DNA of 64,000 bases. It comes from Strigops habroptila (lineage: Eukaryota; Chordata; Aves; Psittaciformes; Psittacidae). The notes under the pieces were generated by a model that had not been told where the DNA came from, did no database searches, and saw only the letters and a program-made list of their open reading frames with translations. The position numbers were made by a program, and so were the translations under genes. Each line of letters opens with the position of its first letter. The first letter of the stretch is position 1. The stretch is from positions 63,066,243 to 63,130,242 of the forward strand of contig NC_044278.2 in the NCBI RefSeq assembly GCF_004027225.2, in the 5' to 3' direction. This document shows, in pieces, positions 1-13,440 of this stretch.

Positions 1-3000
1 AAGTTCCTAAAATATTTTTCCCTTTTATCTATAAAGAGGTACTTTAATGTTCCACAATATTTTTTTTTCTTTTTATCATTGCCTTGAACGTACTTTGTTG
101 TAGAACGGCACTCTGGGGCAGAGAAAGTGCTTTTCCCTTCACTTGCGGAAGGAAACTGAGAGCAAACGTCCATGGTGCATTTCATGTGTTGTGTCTGAAT
201 TTTAGCTCAGACTTCCTGTCCTGTTTAAACGCAAGTGCATACCACGACATGAAACCTAGGAGTGCAATGTGACTTGCTTTTAAATTTAAGTGTCTGCATT
301 GTAAGACTCTCCACCTGAAAAAGGTGTCTGAATTCCTACTATACATCAATGAAGAGCTAGTCAGCGCAGGCAGGGAACTCAGGGAGGCTTTCAGTTGACC
401 AAATGTGTTTTCTTTAGGATAAATTCTCTGCATGCATTTGACCATACTGGCTCATTGATTTAACTAAACAGTAGACACCTGTCTATATGCAGACAGTTTT
501 CTGCTGTAGACACCTAAAGTTTGATCAAGCTGAACCCTGCCCCAGGTAGGCTGCAGAGCAAGCTGAGGGAAAAAGTAGAACTAGGCTAGACCTTAAAGCA
601 ACCCCAAGTGCAGTTGCATATGCCAGCATCACTGTGTCCTCGCCGGGTGTGCAACAATACTCAGAAGCAGCCCTTTTCAGTGCATCATGTGGCTGATCAA
701 GAATGGACATGTCAGCCAACAAGTCTGTGGCTAGTGTGGAAGTTGCAGTGGCCCTACATCACATGTGGCACAGACAGTCAGGGTCTGTAGGTAGTCGGAG
801 CTGAGGCTGCCTCGTCCTTTGAACAAGGTGATCACAGGCCAAGTACTGAGCTATGCAGATAAAAAGAATGAAGTACTGTCAGGAAGTATTCTGGCTGTTA
901 CCCCACCCTCTGCCCTATGGGATAATGTAGATGTAAACAGTGATTCAGACCAGATCCCATGGGAGGCAGGCCCTGAATTCCTTTGGGATTTTGTCTCCAC
1001 ATGAATTATTATAGCTTATGTAGGAAGTCTTTGAGGCAGAATATAAAAAAACTTCTGGCATCTCAAATCTTAGGCTGATGTTTTGACACCTAGATTATCC
1101 ATGCCGAAGTGTCTCATAAATATTTTTTATTTTTATGAAGTACTTTAATATATTAATATGAGATTAAGAAATGAAACTTGAACTGGCTGTTAACTCTTTA
1201 CCTCTGTTTTCATTGAACCAGGAATCATTTTAAATTCTGCCATTTTATTAAGGAGCACTGATCTGTCAGAAAAAGAAAATACCAGTGAGGGAAGAGAGAC
1301 AAAGTTATTGCCAGTTTCAGTTTAATTTCTACTGGAAAAATACTTCTTATATTGTGCCTAAACAGGAGACAATTAGAACATACCTGAAACTTTAGAAGAT
1401 ATTAAGAAAAGTTAAATTACTGATTTGTTATCAGTGATGTTTGTACCTTTTCCTACCTATCTGGTCAAGTCTGGAAGTGTGTTTTAAATAGGCTTGAATA
1501 TATTATGCATTTCCGTTTCCTTCATCTCAAAAAGGATATTAGACTAGATATAGAGAAGGATGACAAGGTATGGACAAGGATCCAAGGTATGGAAAAGGAT
1601 GTGAAAACAGACCAGGACACTTCATTTTGCAAGAGAGATGGCTGGGTGGTAAAATTTTTTAAAAATCATGCATGACAACAATAATTTCTTACTTCTCATA
1701 ACACAGTAACTAGGTGACAGTAGTTGACATTACTGAGCAGGAAGGTCAAAACAATATTCAAAGCATCCCTTTTCAGGTGTATAATTAAACTATGGAAATC
1801 ATCATCACAAGCTGAGGCCAAAAGTTTAGATTCAAATAGTGATTCAAGAAGGATTTAAAAAGTGTATAAAAATCCATTAAGATCTCCTAAACAAAAAGAT
1901 GCAGTCTCTGATTTCAGAGGCACCTAAGACTCAGAGCAGAGGAAGTATAGGGTAGGAGTCTTGCTGTATGTTTGCTGTGTACACCATGGATGGTGTTTGC
2001 ATCAAGGATATTGCTTAAGTTTAAATTGGCTACAAAATTGTGTTGTATCTTTTATGCTTCCAGGACAAGATAATTAGAAGAGACATATGGGTGTTACATG
2101 TTCTTTATGACACTGAGTAAAGTTTGCTCAATCTAGGAAAAAAAGGCAATATATTGTATCCTGGTTTTAGCAAAGGTGGACGGAAAAAGGGTACACTTCT
2201 GGCTTAGGTTGGGAGGGTCATGGAACGTGTGAATTCAATGCAGTAGAAGATGACATGGGTGTTTTGTGAAGTTTAGTCCATATATGTTCTATCACATAAG
2301 GCAGATGTAAAAAAATTTCATGCTTATAGCATTAGAATGTGCAGCAATGTGGAGAGAGATTTTGGAAGCAACTTGTGTTATTTTACATGATCTGTATTCT
2401 TGAGTGTCTTAGGTGCCTTCCCCTTTCTATTGCTAAGGGTCTCCTGTTGGCCTTTCTGGACCCTGCGTTTCCCTCCCAGGTGTGTGCTCCTGCCCCCAGG
2501 CTGTCTCACAGCCTCTCTCCTTTTCCCTTGGTGCCCCACACAGTTGTTTCATACTGTTTTTCCCACAGCCTCACCCTGGAAAACTGTGGGTGGGGTGGTG
2601 GTGGCATGTTCTCCTGGGGAGCGACCAGCACTGGCCAGGACTGACCCTGTCTCCCACCCCTTGGTTGTAGCAGCTGGCTCACCCAAGGAGACCCACCACT
2701 GACTGCACAAAGGTTACCAACCGCTAAGCACACAACGTGCACCCTAATCAGAGCTGACAACAGCATACACAGAAACAATTGGCAGGGCCTGGGCCAGGTC
2801 CTGAGGTCACCTAGAGCATTACAATAGAGCAGGAAGGTGGGCAGTTCCAGCTGTCCAGGGGAGGATGCTCATCAAAGGGTGGATCTGCCCTCCTTTCTTT
2901 TCTCAGCTGGCCACTGGGATCTATTTTTCTGTCTCTCTGTCACTCTCCCCTTCCCAAAAAGTAGCATTCATCATGAGAGCTACTGTATGCCGTCAGCTGC

Positions 3001-4944
3001 GAATAATTGCTCCTGCTAACATGACTTTGTGCATGTGAACCTGTTCCAGCATCCTCTGGGCAACAAACTTAATCATTGTCAGTTTAAGGGCATTTTAGGT
3101 GAAGATTCTTACAGTTTTTGGCTTTGCATTTGCTAAATACATTTCATGATATATTGATGTCCTAATTATTGAGAGGAAAAAGTATTGCTTTTAAACCTCT
3201 CATCCATATCCATTTTTTCTCCTGCACCTTTTCATGAATGCATCCCTAATTTCACAATCAAGTCTAATTGATTTATGATTTTTGTACAGAAGGAAATATT
3301 GTCTTCACTTAGCACTAGGAACAGGGAGTTCTCTGTCTTCAGTTAGGGAAGAAAGAGATGTAAAAACTATTATTTCCTGCGTTGCTTGCCTGGCTGGGAT
3401 TAGAAGACCAAGTCTGTCATATTTGCCCAGGCATTGCCTCAGAAAAAGCTAAATCCCAAAGAAGTATAAACCTGCAGGGTAAGTACAGGTTAAATCCATT
3501 TTGAGAGTAACTTTATGCTGTCAGCACTGACTTTTTTACTTACTTCAGAAGTCAATAGATATTTAGATCACTGGAGATTGTATTTAAAATCAGGTTTGTG
3601 TGATAGAAGCTCTATAATATGCATAACAGGGTATCGGTGTAGAGTCGTGGACCAAGGCATCGTGATCTTATCTCCTTTATTAATAATGAATCTTTTTTTT
3701 TGTGGAGAACATTTATATTGTTGCTATAGGAGTGTGTAATCTGGGCCATTGTAAAGGCTGAGACCAACCATGTTTCAGATGGATAAGCTTATTTTCCTAA
3801 TATTTGAAAAGGATTATGTTTGAAAAGCTATGATATGTAATAAAGTAGGAAATAATCGCATCTATTGTTATGTAATGTGCAGTTAGTTTTGTATCTAATA
3901 TCAAACATAATTCTTCATTAAATCAGGTCACTTCTGTACTATCAAATATAAACTGACATTTGAGAGAGTGGTGGCTTTTTTAAGGACAAATAAACATGGT
4001 TATTTGGAATATTGTTTTTAACAAGATGAAAAAGATTTAATTCCTCCTCCCTGAGAGAAAGCTGGTATTATTTTTCTTTTATTGGATGTATTTTTTTTAA
4101 CTGGTCGTGCCCATTAGAAAGACTTGAAATTCAACAAATGGCAAATGCAACAAAATTAATTCATTTTAATCATTTTACTTTAGTACAGTAAAATTATTCA
4201 AGTTTTTGTCCTGTCCACTACAACTGATACGCAGCTGCCTAGCATGAATAATATTCTACAGACATCTGTGGCAGTTAAAAACATCTAGGAATTATGAAAG
4301 CTATGCCAAAATGGTGAAACTAATGGGGCCTGCTAATTCATTTCATATAATAATGCAATGACAAGTGACAATCTGACCATGCATTTTAACTGAGTACTCA
4401 TTTTTACTTGTAATTTCATATGAATATCCATTCAAGTGATTAAAGGAGAGTACTATATAGAGCAGCCTTTAAAATATTTGCTCTGCTGTAACTATATTTT
4501 CAGGAGAATTTTAGCTTGCATTTTAATTCATGCTAAATGTCAGTCCACTGCATAATATTTTAGCTGATATTTCCACTTTAGCCTTTTTCCTAATATACAT
4601 TGTTTTCCTGTGTATCATATAGATATATGTTCTATATCACTGAGCTGCATATGATCATCAGATTTATGATCTAGATATTTGTATGTCACATACATAAAAG
4701 TTGTTTTACAGATCAAACAGCTTCAAGTTATTGCCCTGCTTTAAAGCATTCTGCTTATGATACAGTTCTGTCCAAATTAGTGCTCCTTTGTGACATCCTA
4801 GGGCAACTTTTATTTCTTTGCACTGAGAAAATTCAAATCTTGGTTAGCTTAAACACTAACACAATCCAAGAAAACTACTGTATATCTTTGTAACTCCTAG
4901 AGGTAAGGCTGAGCCACCCTGGAATGCTACTAGCTGGAATGAAG
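1..4944. other. Intergenic, nothing recognised
   Basis: AT-rich DNA without a convincing exon or repeat signature. A C/G-richer patch at about 2450-2870 carries several overlapping short open frames that I do not recognise. It could be an old repeat. Confidence 0.6.
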
Positions 4945-5068
4945 TCAAAGAATCATTTAGGTTGGAAAACATCCCTTAAGACCATGGAGTCCAACCACTA
5001 ACCTAGCACTGCCAAATCTAGCACTAAACCATGTGCCTAAGCACCATGTCTACAAGTCTTTTAAATCT
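4945..5068 (-). mobile_element. CR1 LINE 3' fragment, minus strand, old
   Basis: AAAGAATCATTTAGGTTGGAA, a diverged GTCCAACCACTAACCTAGCAC and AAACCATGTGCCTAAGCACC form the complement of a CR1 3' end of the subfamily with an AACCATGTCCCTAAGCACC signature. About 124 bp survive. There is no coding sequence. Confidence 0.85.
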
Positions 5069-5447
5069 AAGTCATTAAAATCTTGATTAAAAGTGAATAC
5101 GAATAATGTTAGCATTACAATAGCATACTTGTCTTATACACATTTTGTCAAAGCAGCATCTCAACTGACCCTTGCAATGCCTTTGTGTGAAGGCGATTAG
5201 GAAATCACAAATGTGATATAGAGGGGGAATTAAAGTAAGTGTTCAAGACATAGCTCTGCTTAGAGTTATTTAAGACATACTACTGGTGACAGCCACCACT
5301 AATATAACAGCTCAATCTTGATACTAATTTAATATTAACATGTTATGGTTCTCTTTTCCCCTCTTACACATTTTCCCTGTTTAGTACATGAATAAAGCCA
5401 ATTAACATAATTTCAGCACTCAGCACTTTGCAGGATGAGAAGCCCTT

Positions 5448-5479
5448 TGAAAGAAACATTGACTGAAAGAAACATTGAC
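5448..5479. repeat. Perfect 16-bp tandem duplication
   Basis: TGAAAGAAACATTGAC occurs twice in direct succession. Confidence 0.92.
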
Positions 5480-8400
5480 TTTCTATGACAACAGAGTGTA
5501 AAAGAGGTTCCCCCCCCTTGCTAGAACCTTTAGGCACAACAGTTAGGATAGCAACAGTTATGATCACCTTCATTTGACTTCAGTAAAGTCAGTAACATGC
5601 ATTCAACTTGCTGCCATAGAACTGTTGAACTATTAAGAATATAAAATAATCCTTTATATTGAATTTGTGGATTTTCTTCTTTGAAATATGGATATTTTGC
5701 TACTGGTTTATTGGCAACTAGATCCAATATAAAGAAAGAAATCTCAATATATTATGAAGGACTAACTGGACTGGAATTGCGTAAGTGACTAAATCTAGTT
5801 TTTCAAAGTCCAAATTCAATCCATGAATTGATCTTTGGGAAATTTTTTTTATCATGGGAATATGGTTTTAGAGGAGAAAAGGAATGTGTTGCACCTTGTT
5901 CCTGGTACACAGTGGAGAATGGCCGAGAGATTTGCCATGTGCTGTATTTTTTTTCTTTGATATCTTTTCCACACCGGGAACTTTTTAAAGGCATGCAGTT
6001 ATACAGATATCTATAGTGAATAGCTGGTACTTTTAACTGTGTTTCTAGGTAGGAGAAGATGAGCAACAGGAAGGCTTATGTCTCTTACAAAAAAGCAGGA
6101 TCTCCCTGGGTTCCACAAACTCCTGTGGAAACTGAGAGCGAGAACCTAGTGTTCTTACCTGCAGTACTGCTATTCCTTCAGAAAAGGGCATAAAGTATTT
6201 AACCTGGGGAAATTCCTGCAAGTACTGGCTCCCATGACAGAATTTTCTCTTTAGTGGCAAAGAACATCATGGTCCTTTGGGGAATTTCCGCCTTGTCTTA
6301 TGAGTCATCTGTGCTGAGTTGACAACTTGTTTCACTATATTTACAGTGACGTTAAATAAGGCCATTCAGAAAATGTAATTGTACTGGTGTTAAGGTAAGT
6401 TAACCCTGTTGTATTGCAATATTAAAATAGTCCAAATTTAAGAATTGTTGTTACTTATATCTTTACATTTATGGACAGAAAACTAAAATCTCTGCAGTTA
6501 TTCTCACTGATAGGCTTTATTCTGTGTATTTTCAGAATTAGATAAGTATTTCTAAGTAATGTAACTGTCCTAGAGTAGTGTCAGCGGGTGTGTGCGAAAG
6601 AATACATATTTCAGAAGAGGCTTTAACACATCTTCTTCCAAAATATATAAAATAGATATATATTCTTTCAAAATCCAATCATCACAGTCATGGGAAGCCG
6701 TTCAGAATTAATTTAATGCAAAATCTTTCTTATTAGTTTCAGACTTGTAGCAGCTGGAGCAGAACATTTTCATTTTGTATGAGCAATTTTCATTCTAAAT
6801 GAATGGAATGTGGATCAGTGTTTCCATATTAAGAGATGGTTCTGCCACAGTTCATCTTTTCCCTCAATAATAGATACCTGTCACCCCTGGCAGTTACGAA
6901 ATCCTAGCTCATACTGACTGTGTTCAGATGTGTTTCAAAATGGCGCTTAAGCAAATGCTCTTCTCTTGGCAGTTTGAATCATTATTTGACTTTATTCAGT
7001 TTGCAGAGGCAAGCAGGGCATGTTGTGAATACACAAGCATTTTTACAGTGTCCTTTATTAATTCTTAAAGTTAGAAATTGTGTGTTCATCATCTGTCAGA
7101 GGCAGATATATTGGGACAGGCTAAGGACCTTTAAGTCCTTTCTTCTCACAGCCTACCCTATTAGCACGGTCAGCCTTCATCATCATGGTAAAAAAAGTAA
7201 CTGTACATTTTTCTCATAGCCACATTGGGACAGTTAAAGCCTATGCATAACAATGGATAAATTTTCCATTAAAGCACAATGATACTTCTCCTAGTCTTTT
7301 CTTAGCTCTTACAAGACAAAAGCATGACTAGTTTATCAGCTAAGCAGTTTGTAGGAACCCAGAAATACACTGTCTTATATTTGGCAAGCTTTGTGTGATG
7401 CTGGGGGACGTGGGGGATGTCTTTCTGATTGCTCTCAGGTTATTTTCTAAAGGATTCCCAGCAAATACAAGCACACATATAGTTCAGAATCAGTGTTGCA
7501 AGCATTTTCATGGTCCTTGAAGTAACCATGGTTTTATTCTACCAGTGACTGTACTACCCAGTACTGTCAGGGAGCAGCAAGGGCCAACCTGCAGAAGAGA
7601 AGTATCTGTAGGGGCAAGAATGGAAGTGAAGACTCCAGGACCCATGTGTATCTTTAGAGGTGTTCCTTATAGGAGGAGTAGGTCACAGCAGAACTTTAAT
7701 CAAACAGAATGACTCATATCCACCCTTTGCATAGAGAAAAACTATGCTGAAGTCCATGGAGTTGATTCAGAATTAAACATAGACTGTGAAACAAAATGAG
7801 GTAGAATCCCAGTGCCATAAAAAGTTAAAATAGAGTTGTGTGGTATGTACCTAGAGTCTTTATGACAGCAGCTGCATATTCCCAGGAAAATGGCCAAGGA
7901 CTTTATAAGGACAGCTCTCAACTATGCAAAACAGATGAACCTCTTCTTAGAAGTAAATAAACTTGCTCATTTTGTGTCTGAGTCATCAAAACTTGTCTCT
8001 CTAATTAAAGGTCTTTCAACTCTTTGTCCTTATTCTTGCCTACTTTCACTGTTAGTGAAATGTAACAAGTATACTTAAATAATTAAAAAACCAAAATAAT
8101 ACATATCCAGAAAAATATATATATTTCTATTTTTACAGGAAGGATCTGACATCTGACAAGAATCCCTTCCTGAGCTTTCATCTGCAATGGTATTGTTATC
8201 GGTCAGCTTTTTTGCTTTTTCTCATGCGTGCACACAGCTGCTCTTCAGAAGATGATCATTTCAGATCTTAAAATAACATTTCACCTACATTATTCAGCAC
8301 AGCTGTCTGAAAATTCACATGAGAAGAAGTACATTTGTAGTAATGTTGAATGTTGGGAGATTTATGCTGTGGGTTAGCATGCATGTCAGAAGAAAGGTTT

Positions 8401-10673
8401 CAGAGAGACAAAAGGCCACATGCCTTCAGATTTTTGAGAAATTGTATTATTTTTAACCAATCCAACAATTGTATGTAATGATGTATGTAAAAGGTTAACT
8501 CTACTTCAACTGTAGAGATTAAAAGGAAAGACCACAGATCTTGTGATGGAGAAGCTGATGATGGTCTAAAAGGACATATTCTCCAACTACTCTGCAGATC
8601 TTAAGACTAACACAAGGACACAGTATGTTACAAAAGGGAACTAACGTGTTCCTCTCTTTCCTGCCTGCTTCTCCACTTGGAAGCGAGGGATGTTTTTCAG
8701 CCAGAAAGACTTTGCCTGCAAGGAATTGTAAGAAATTGTAAGATTATGAATCTTTTATCATGAGAAGCCCATGGGAAAACTTTGCTTAAAATTCTGAAAA
8801 TGGTAATGGATTATCGTAAACATTCATTTAAATTTGTTTTGTCCTGATCATGTCATGAACCACAGAATGTTGCAGCAGAAATATATGCATGGCGGATGAT
8901 TGCCTGGATATATAGCAGGCTCACTGAATCTAAAGGAAGTTTGCTGTCAGAATTTCGGCTGTATCAAGAGTTTGGGATGTGACCACCCCTTAGCCTGTGG
9001 AAAGCATGAGTGTTGCTGCTGAAGCTCTCTGTGATAATGCCTTTGCTGTCTAGATACAGACCAACTACACGTTTCTGTGATCTCTACTGAGATGCATGTA
9101 GCTGTTTCTCAATGCATACAATGCATACTCTGCTTTGCACAATTCTGTTAGCTTGGAGCTAAACCTAGCATGATTGCTACAGAGGCTTCTCTGGCCAGAA
9201 TTCCTGGCAAGAATTTTAAGGAAGGGTTTGCTTGCAGTTAGCTGCCAGAAGGATATAATCATTGATTACTTGCAGTAGAAAGCACAGTAATCCATTCTCA
9301 AATGGTAATGGGAAAAGAAGATGGTATTTGTGAAGAGAAAATAAGTATTATATCGTGATTGTTCTTTATTCTCAAATATTTACTAAATAAAAACAATGTA
9401 TAAATGTTGACTTTTTTTTTTTTGCTGACTATTTTTTCAGATAGCATTAAGTCTTTTAAGAAAAGTAAAGGAAATACAGTTACAACATTGTTTAAAACTA
9501 TTCTAGATTTCATTTTGTGCATCACCAACGTGAAAGTCTAGTTCTATCTCTCCTAATAAGTATTCTTTTGGTAAAGACTCATGGTATGAAAATAGTTGCT
9601 TCCAGATGCATCATTTTTTACAAGTACTTGGTAAACATGATATCACAGAGAGTTATATAATAAGAACATACTGAGGCCTCTCTGTGGTGTGGTCTGGGCT
9701 GTATTGGAAGCATATGCCCACAGGCTGGAGCTCTGAGTTCAGATACCACTGAATGCGGGCAGATTATGGTAAGATAGCTAAATAGTTTCCGTCCCTACCT
9801 GTCTGTTCTACTTCTTTCTTGAAAGTTTGTATTTCCATGATAAGGGGAGGTAAAGAGCCTAAAAGTGCCTTTAAAATTGCATGGGCTGAAGGTGGAGAAG
9901 GTGGCTGAGGTGTCTATATTCCTTTGTGAAATGTGTGTCACTAGACAAAAGGGAGGAAGCAACTAAAAACCAAACAAGCTCTGAAGTTCTGCACAGCCTT
10001 TGCTTCCCCTCTAGTACAGGCCAGATAGATCCTATTTCATTTATTATTAAAACTCCTGCTGAACTTCTGGAAATTGATATCAGGGAAGAACACACTTTGC
10101 ATGGAAAAGTGCTGAGAATACCAGTGAGGAGAATGTGACTGCGAATGACAGTGGGAGTGTTTTTATTTCATCTAAGTTTGAAATAGGAGAACAGGATAGA
10201 CTGCTGAAAGCAACTCTAGCAATGCAATACCCAGTATCGGGAGAACAAAATCCTTTTGTTTCCTGACCTCGGCCTCATCAAACAAACCAAGAGAAAAGTG
10301 TTATTGAGCTGGAGGAATCTGTTTACTGGAAAGAATACTGAGTCTCTACGATGGCATCTTACAGTACAAAAGATGTTGTAACAGAACAGACCTATTCTGG
10401 AAAAGAGACGTAGCAACGATGCCCAGATGACAGCAAAGTCAATGGAAAATGAACCTGCATGAACTAAAAAGTAAACCCTGTCAATAATTTTGATTCCTTT
10501 ATTTAGCTGACAGCTGTACCTAAAATTGATCTCAGTTATACTGATGTAAGATGTTCTAAGGACTGTTTAATTGACATGCATTTACCTCTGTGTGAAATGT
10601 CCCAGTTAAATACGCTTGTGCCTTCAAAAATGCATGATGTGGTTGAGTAAATAATGGTAAAAAAAATCTATCC

Positions 10674-10691
10674 AAAATTAATATTAATTTT
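10674..10691. repeat. Perfect 18-bp AT-only palindrome
   Basis: AAAATTAAT followed by ATTAATTTT is self-complementary. Its AT-only composition makes chance more likely than for the 21391 palindrome. Confidence 0.9.
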
Positions 10692-11543
10692 CTATACTGT
10701 AGACTTAATGAAACTGTTTCTTAGTGCTTTCTTGTAATGAGCTCTGGAAGCTCCTGATCATCTTGCTGTAATATCAGAGACTTTCTTTAGTATTTGTGCT
10801 TTGCTTTCCCTGCCAAACAGGCTTCAATATTCTTATACTCTATATCTCGATATGCATTTTTTGGTATATGTAATTAATCATCTAAGCTATGTGCTTTGCC
10901 TCTTGACTGGATGATACACTTTCAAAATAGGAAAAATATAGCATATCATAAATAATGCATTTTCACATTCGATTCTGGTATTAATCTCCTTATTTGTATT
11001 AAGCTTTATGATTTTTCTGTAATTTATGACCACTTTTGATTACACTATAGATTAGAGTAAGGAGCAGTAGCCAACTGAATTCTGTGCTTTTATTCAAAAT
11101 CACTTCTATTATTAGGAAAAATACAAACCTATTAAGTATAAACCTACAAATTCTATTCCAAAATATTATCAAGACTTTTCCACAATAAAAAGTATGTACA
11201 AAAAGACATAAGACAGAATTTTTTCAATAATAGCACAAAAGTTATAAAATGCATTTCTGACTTATAACTTTAGCTTGAAAAAACAACAGTTGTAAATTAC
11301 AAGATGAAACCCATCATCTGAAAGCAGTGATACACTTGGACTTTTCATAGACCCATTTCATCCTGTGGGTAAGCTACACACACCAAAAAATTACCAACTT
11401 CAACAAAACATATGCAATAAATCATACGACCCTTCCTCACACCTGCAGAAAAGAGTTGGGTAAGCAGCTGGGTGTCCTGAAGGTCATCATCTCAACCTCA
11501 GGCCATTGTGCACCAGAGCAGAGAAAGCAGGTATCCTGCATAC

Positions 11544-11651
11544 CTCATCTTGTTCACCGTAATGTGCCATTGTGCCTTTTTGATTTGACATAGTTCCTTT
11601 GGCATGTTTGACAGTGTCATGTCCTTTCATGCACTTAAGGAATTTGTTTAC
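11544..11651 (-). other. Splice-flanked open segment, candidate exon
   Basis: On the minus strand TTGATTTTCTTCTCCTAG, a strong acceptor, precedes a 108-nt segment open in one frame for 36 codons. It ends GATGAG/GTATGC, a plausible donor. The peptide includes KGHDTVKHAKGTMSNQKGTM. Phase 0 at both ends and exact divisibility by three are suggestive, but a 36-codon open frame is not improbable and I do not recognise it. Confidence 0.25.
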
Positions 11652-13239
11652 CTAGGAGAAGAAAATCAAGATTAATTTTCTGTACTTCCTGAAGCAGATT
11701 CCCAAAGGGCTGGGACATGATGCATTGATAGACTCAAGGGATCAACCCAGTCAAAGCAGCACATCATTTTATCAGGCATCTAAGGAAACAGATGTCGGAG
11801 CTCTACAGTTTTACATTTTCTATAGTTAGATCTAACTTCTGCAAACCCTTTCTTAGCATCTGAAACTGAACATCCTCTTGATATTTAAATTCAGAATGTT
11901 ATTGTCTCTCCTGGCCAGCACTGATGTCATGAGCTGAGATCTCAGATACATGCTCAAACAGCACTGACAATCTGTTGGATTCTAAATAGGTTTTAATCCT
12001 TCAAATTTTATTTTTGTGCTCCTTCTCTTTTCACAACCTGTTCTCCTCCCCCACTGCTACAGAGTCCTGTAATTCTGGATTATACGTGACAAAAGAATGG
12101 AATGGCAGATGGGACTGCTCCATATTTAATGCCTCCAGGGAGAAGAAGAACGCAAGGGCATGCAGAGCACATGTGTGGTCGGTCCAACAGCAGTCTGTCA
12201 AGTCAAACCCTCAGAAATATGGGAAGCTAATGCCCCAAGACTGTGAGTCACACAGAAAGAACAGCTCATAGAGACACACTTCTGGTGCAAGAAAACCCAC
12301 CATTCTCTTATGAATTTATGAAGAATTCAATCTGAATATTTTGTCAATCATAGATTTTGCTCAGAAGGCTGGAGAAGATTTGGAAGCGAAGGCATGTGAA
12401 GAGGGATACCATCACCTCCCTGTTCACCTCTCTGTTTCTCCCATGCTGGGAAGTGATACAGCAGATGGACACTAATAATACAAAACCTAGATCATAGCTA
12501 GATTGAACCTGAAGCTCTGCTTCAATGTGATCTATGTACTTATTTACAGATACACTGAGAGTAACACATTTGGTTTAATGACCTGCTATAGTACGTTTAT
12601 ACATCCCTTGTCCCCGGGTTGCATTTTTTAGTGATTAGCACAAAATCTGTCTTTTCCATTAAAAGCAGTGATTTGGCTCACGAGAAAGGGTAATGCAGAA
12701 CCCTGAGCAAGCTGTACAGGCAGAAGACCTTTTTCCCTTCCAATATGCTCCAACTTTCGAAGCAGCCCCACTGTAAACAAGACTTTTGCTGGTCTTCAGT
12801 CTGTGCTGTCTGGCTAGCTCCACTTGCTGGGAGAAAAGGAAACAACTTAGCTTCTGGGCCAGTCATGAAGGGATCACACTATGCCTCCCTTAAATGAACA
12901 ACAGTAGAAAGCAAAGAAATGCATCTGTTTGCTGCACCACACACAGGGGTTTTTTTGACAGCTGAGATGATTAAGTGTGAGCCCGCAGAGCTGATTTGCT
13001 GCTGTGGTGTCTGAGCAGAAGAGGAAAAAATTTGGGTAGACCCCATGCCCTGGGGTATGCGTAGGGAGGTTAGTTTGGTGTCTGGACAAGTCTGAGCTGT
13101 TTCTAGAGTACGTACAAGCAGTAGCAGACTCAGACAGTGGGCAGAAACCAGGAGTATGCGGTGATAGTTAATGCATCCTCTGACAGCAAAGCAAAACTGA
13201 GCAGCCCTCTTCTTCCAAGTGAGAGATGCAGTCTGCATT

Positions 13240-13440
13240 AAAAAAAATCAGACAAGCCCTTTATTAACTAAGTGCAACATGCTCTTCTCTTCATCTCTGC
13301 TGATGTGCCACTTCAGGTAAATGATAATGTAGCTGATGATGGCCACCGGCAGGGCAGTACTACTAAGGTAGTGCCTCTCATTTGGCATCGGTCGCCGGTG
13401 GTGTAGGCACGGGTTGCCGGAGCAAGCACTAGTTTTTTAG
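13240..13440 (-). pseudogene. Candidate C-terminal exon relic of a membrane protein
   Basis: Read on the minus strand from about 13433 to 13243, one open frame runs from a Cys/His/Arg-rich stretch (HHRRPMPNERHYLSS) into a clear hydrophobic segment (ALPVAIISYIIIYLKWH) and a charged tail ending in a TGA stop, with VNKGLV last. One membrane helix followed by a charged tail looks protein-like. The segment has many more CpGs than its surroundings. I do not recognise the protein. Chance cannot be excluded. Confidence 0.3.

Larger units (their letters stand above)
5069..13239. other. Intergenic, mostly featureless
   Basis: AT-rich DNA. It contains the 18-bp palindrome at 10674, the 16-bp tandem duplication at 5448 and the minus-strand candidate exon at 11544. 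A pyrimidine tract ending ccactgctacag at 12061 precedes an open segment to 12271 that I cannot assign. Nothing else is supported. Confidence 0.5.

Noticed and set aside
2400..2880. Several overlapping frames of 90-100 codons in a C/G-richer patch
   Set aside because: Frames overlap on both strands with no familiar protein and Ser/Pro/Leu/Cys-rich composition, as expected from base composition.
9661..9800. Possible tRNA-derived SINE (CTGAGTTCAGATACCACT as a B box)
   Set aside because: No matching A box or core segment follows at the right spacing.
12061..12271. Pyrimidine tract and acceptor followed by an open segment
   Set aside because: There is no convincing donor or recognisable peptide, so it was left as a note in the intergenic entry.
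12879..13238. 119-codon minus-strand frame
   Set aside because: No recognisable domain, low-complexity Ser/Gln/Leu composition, and no splice or promoter context.
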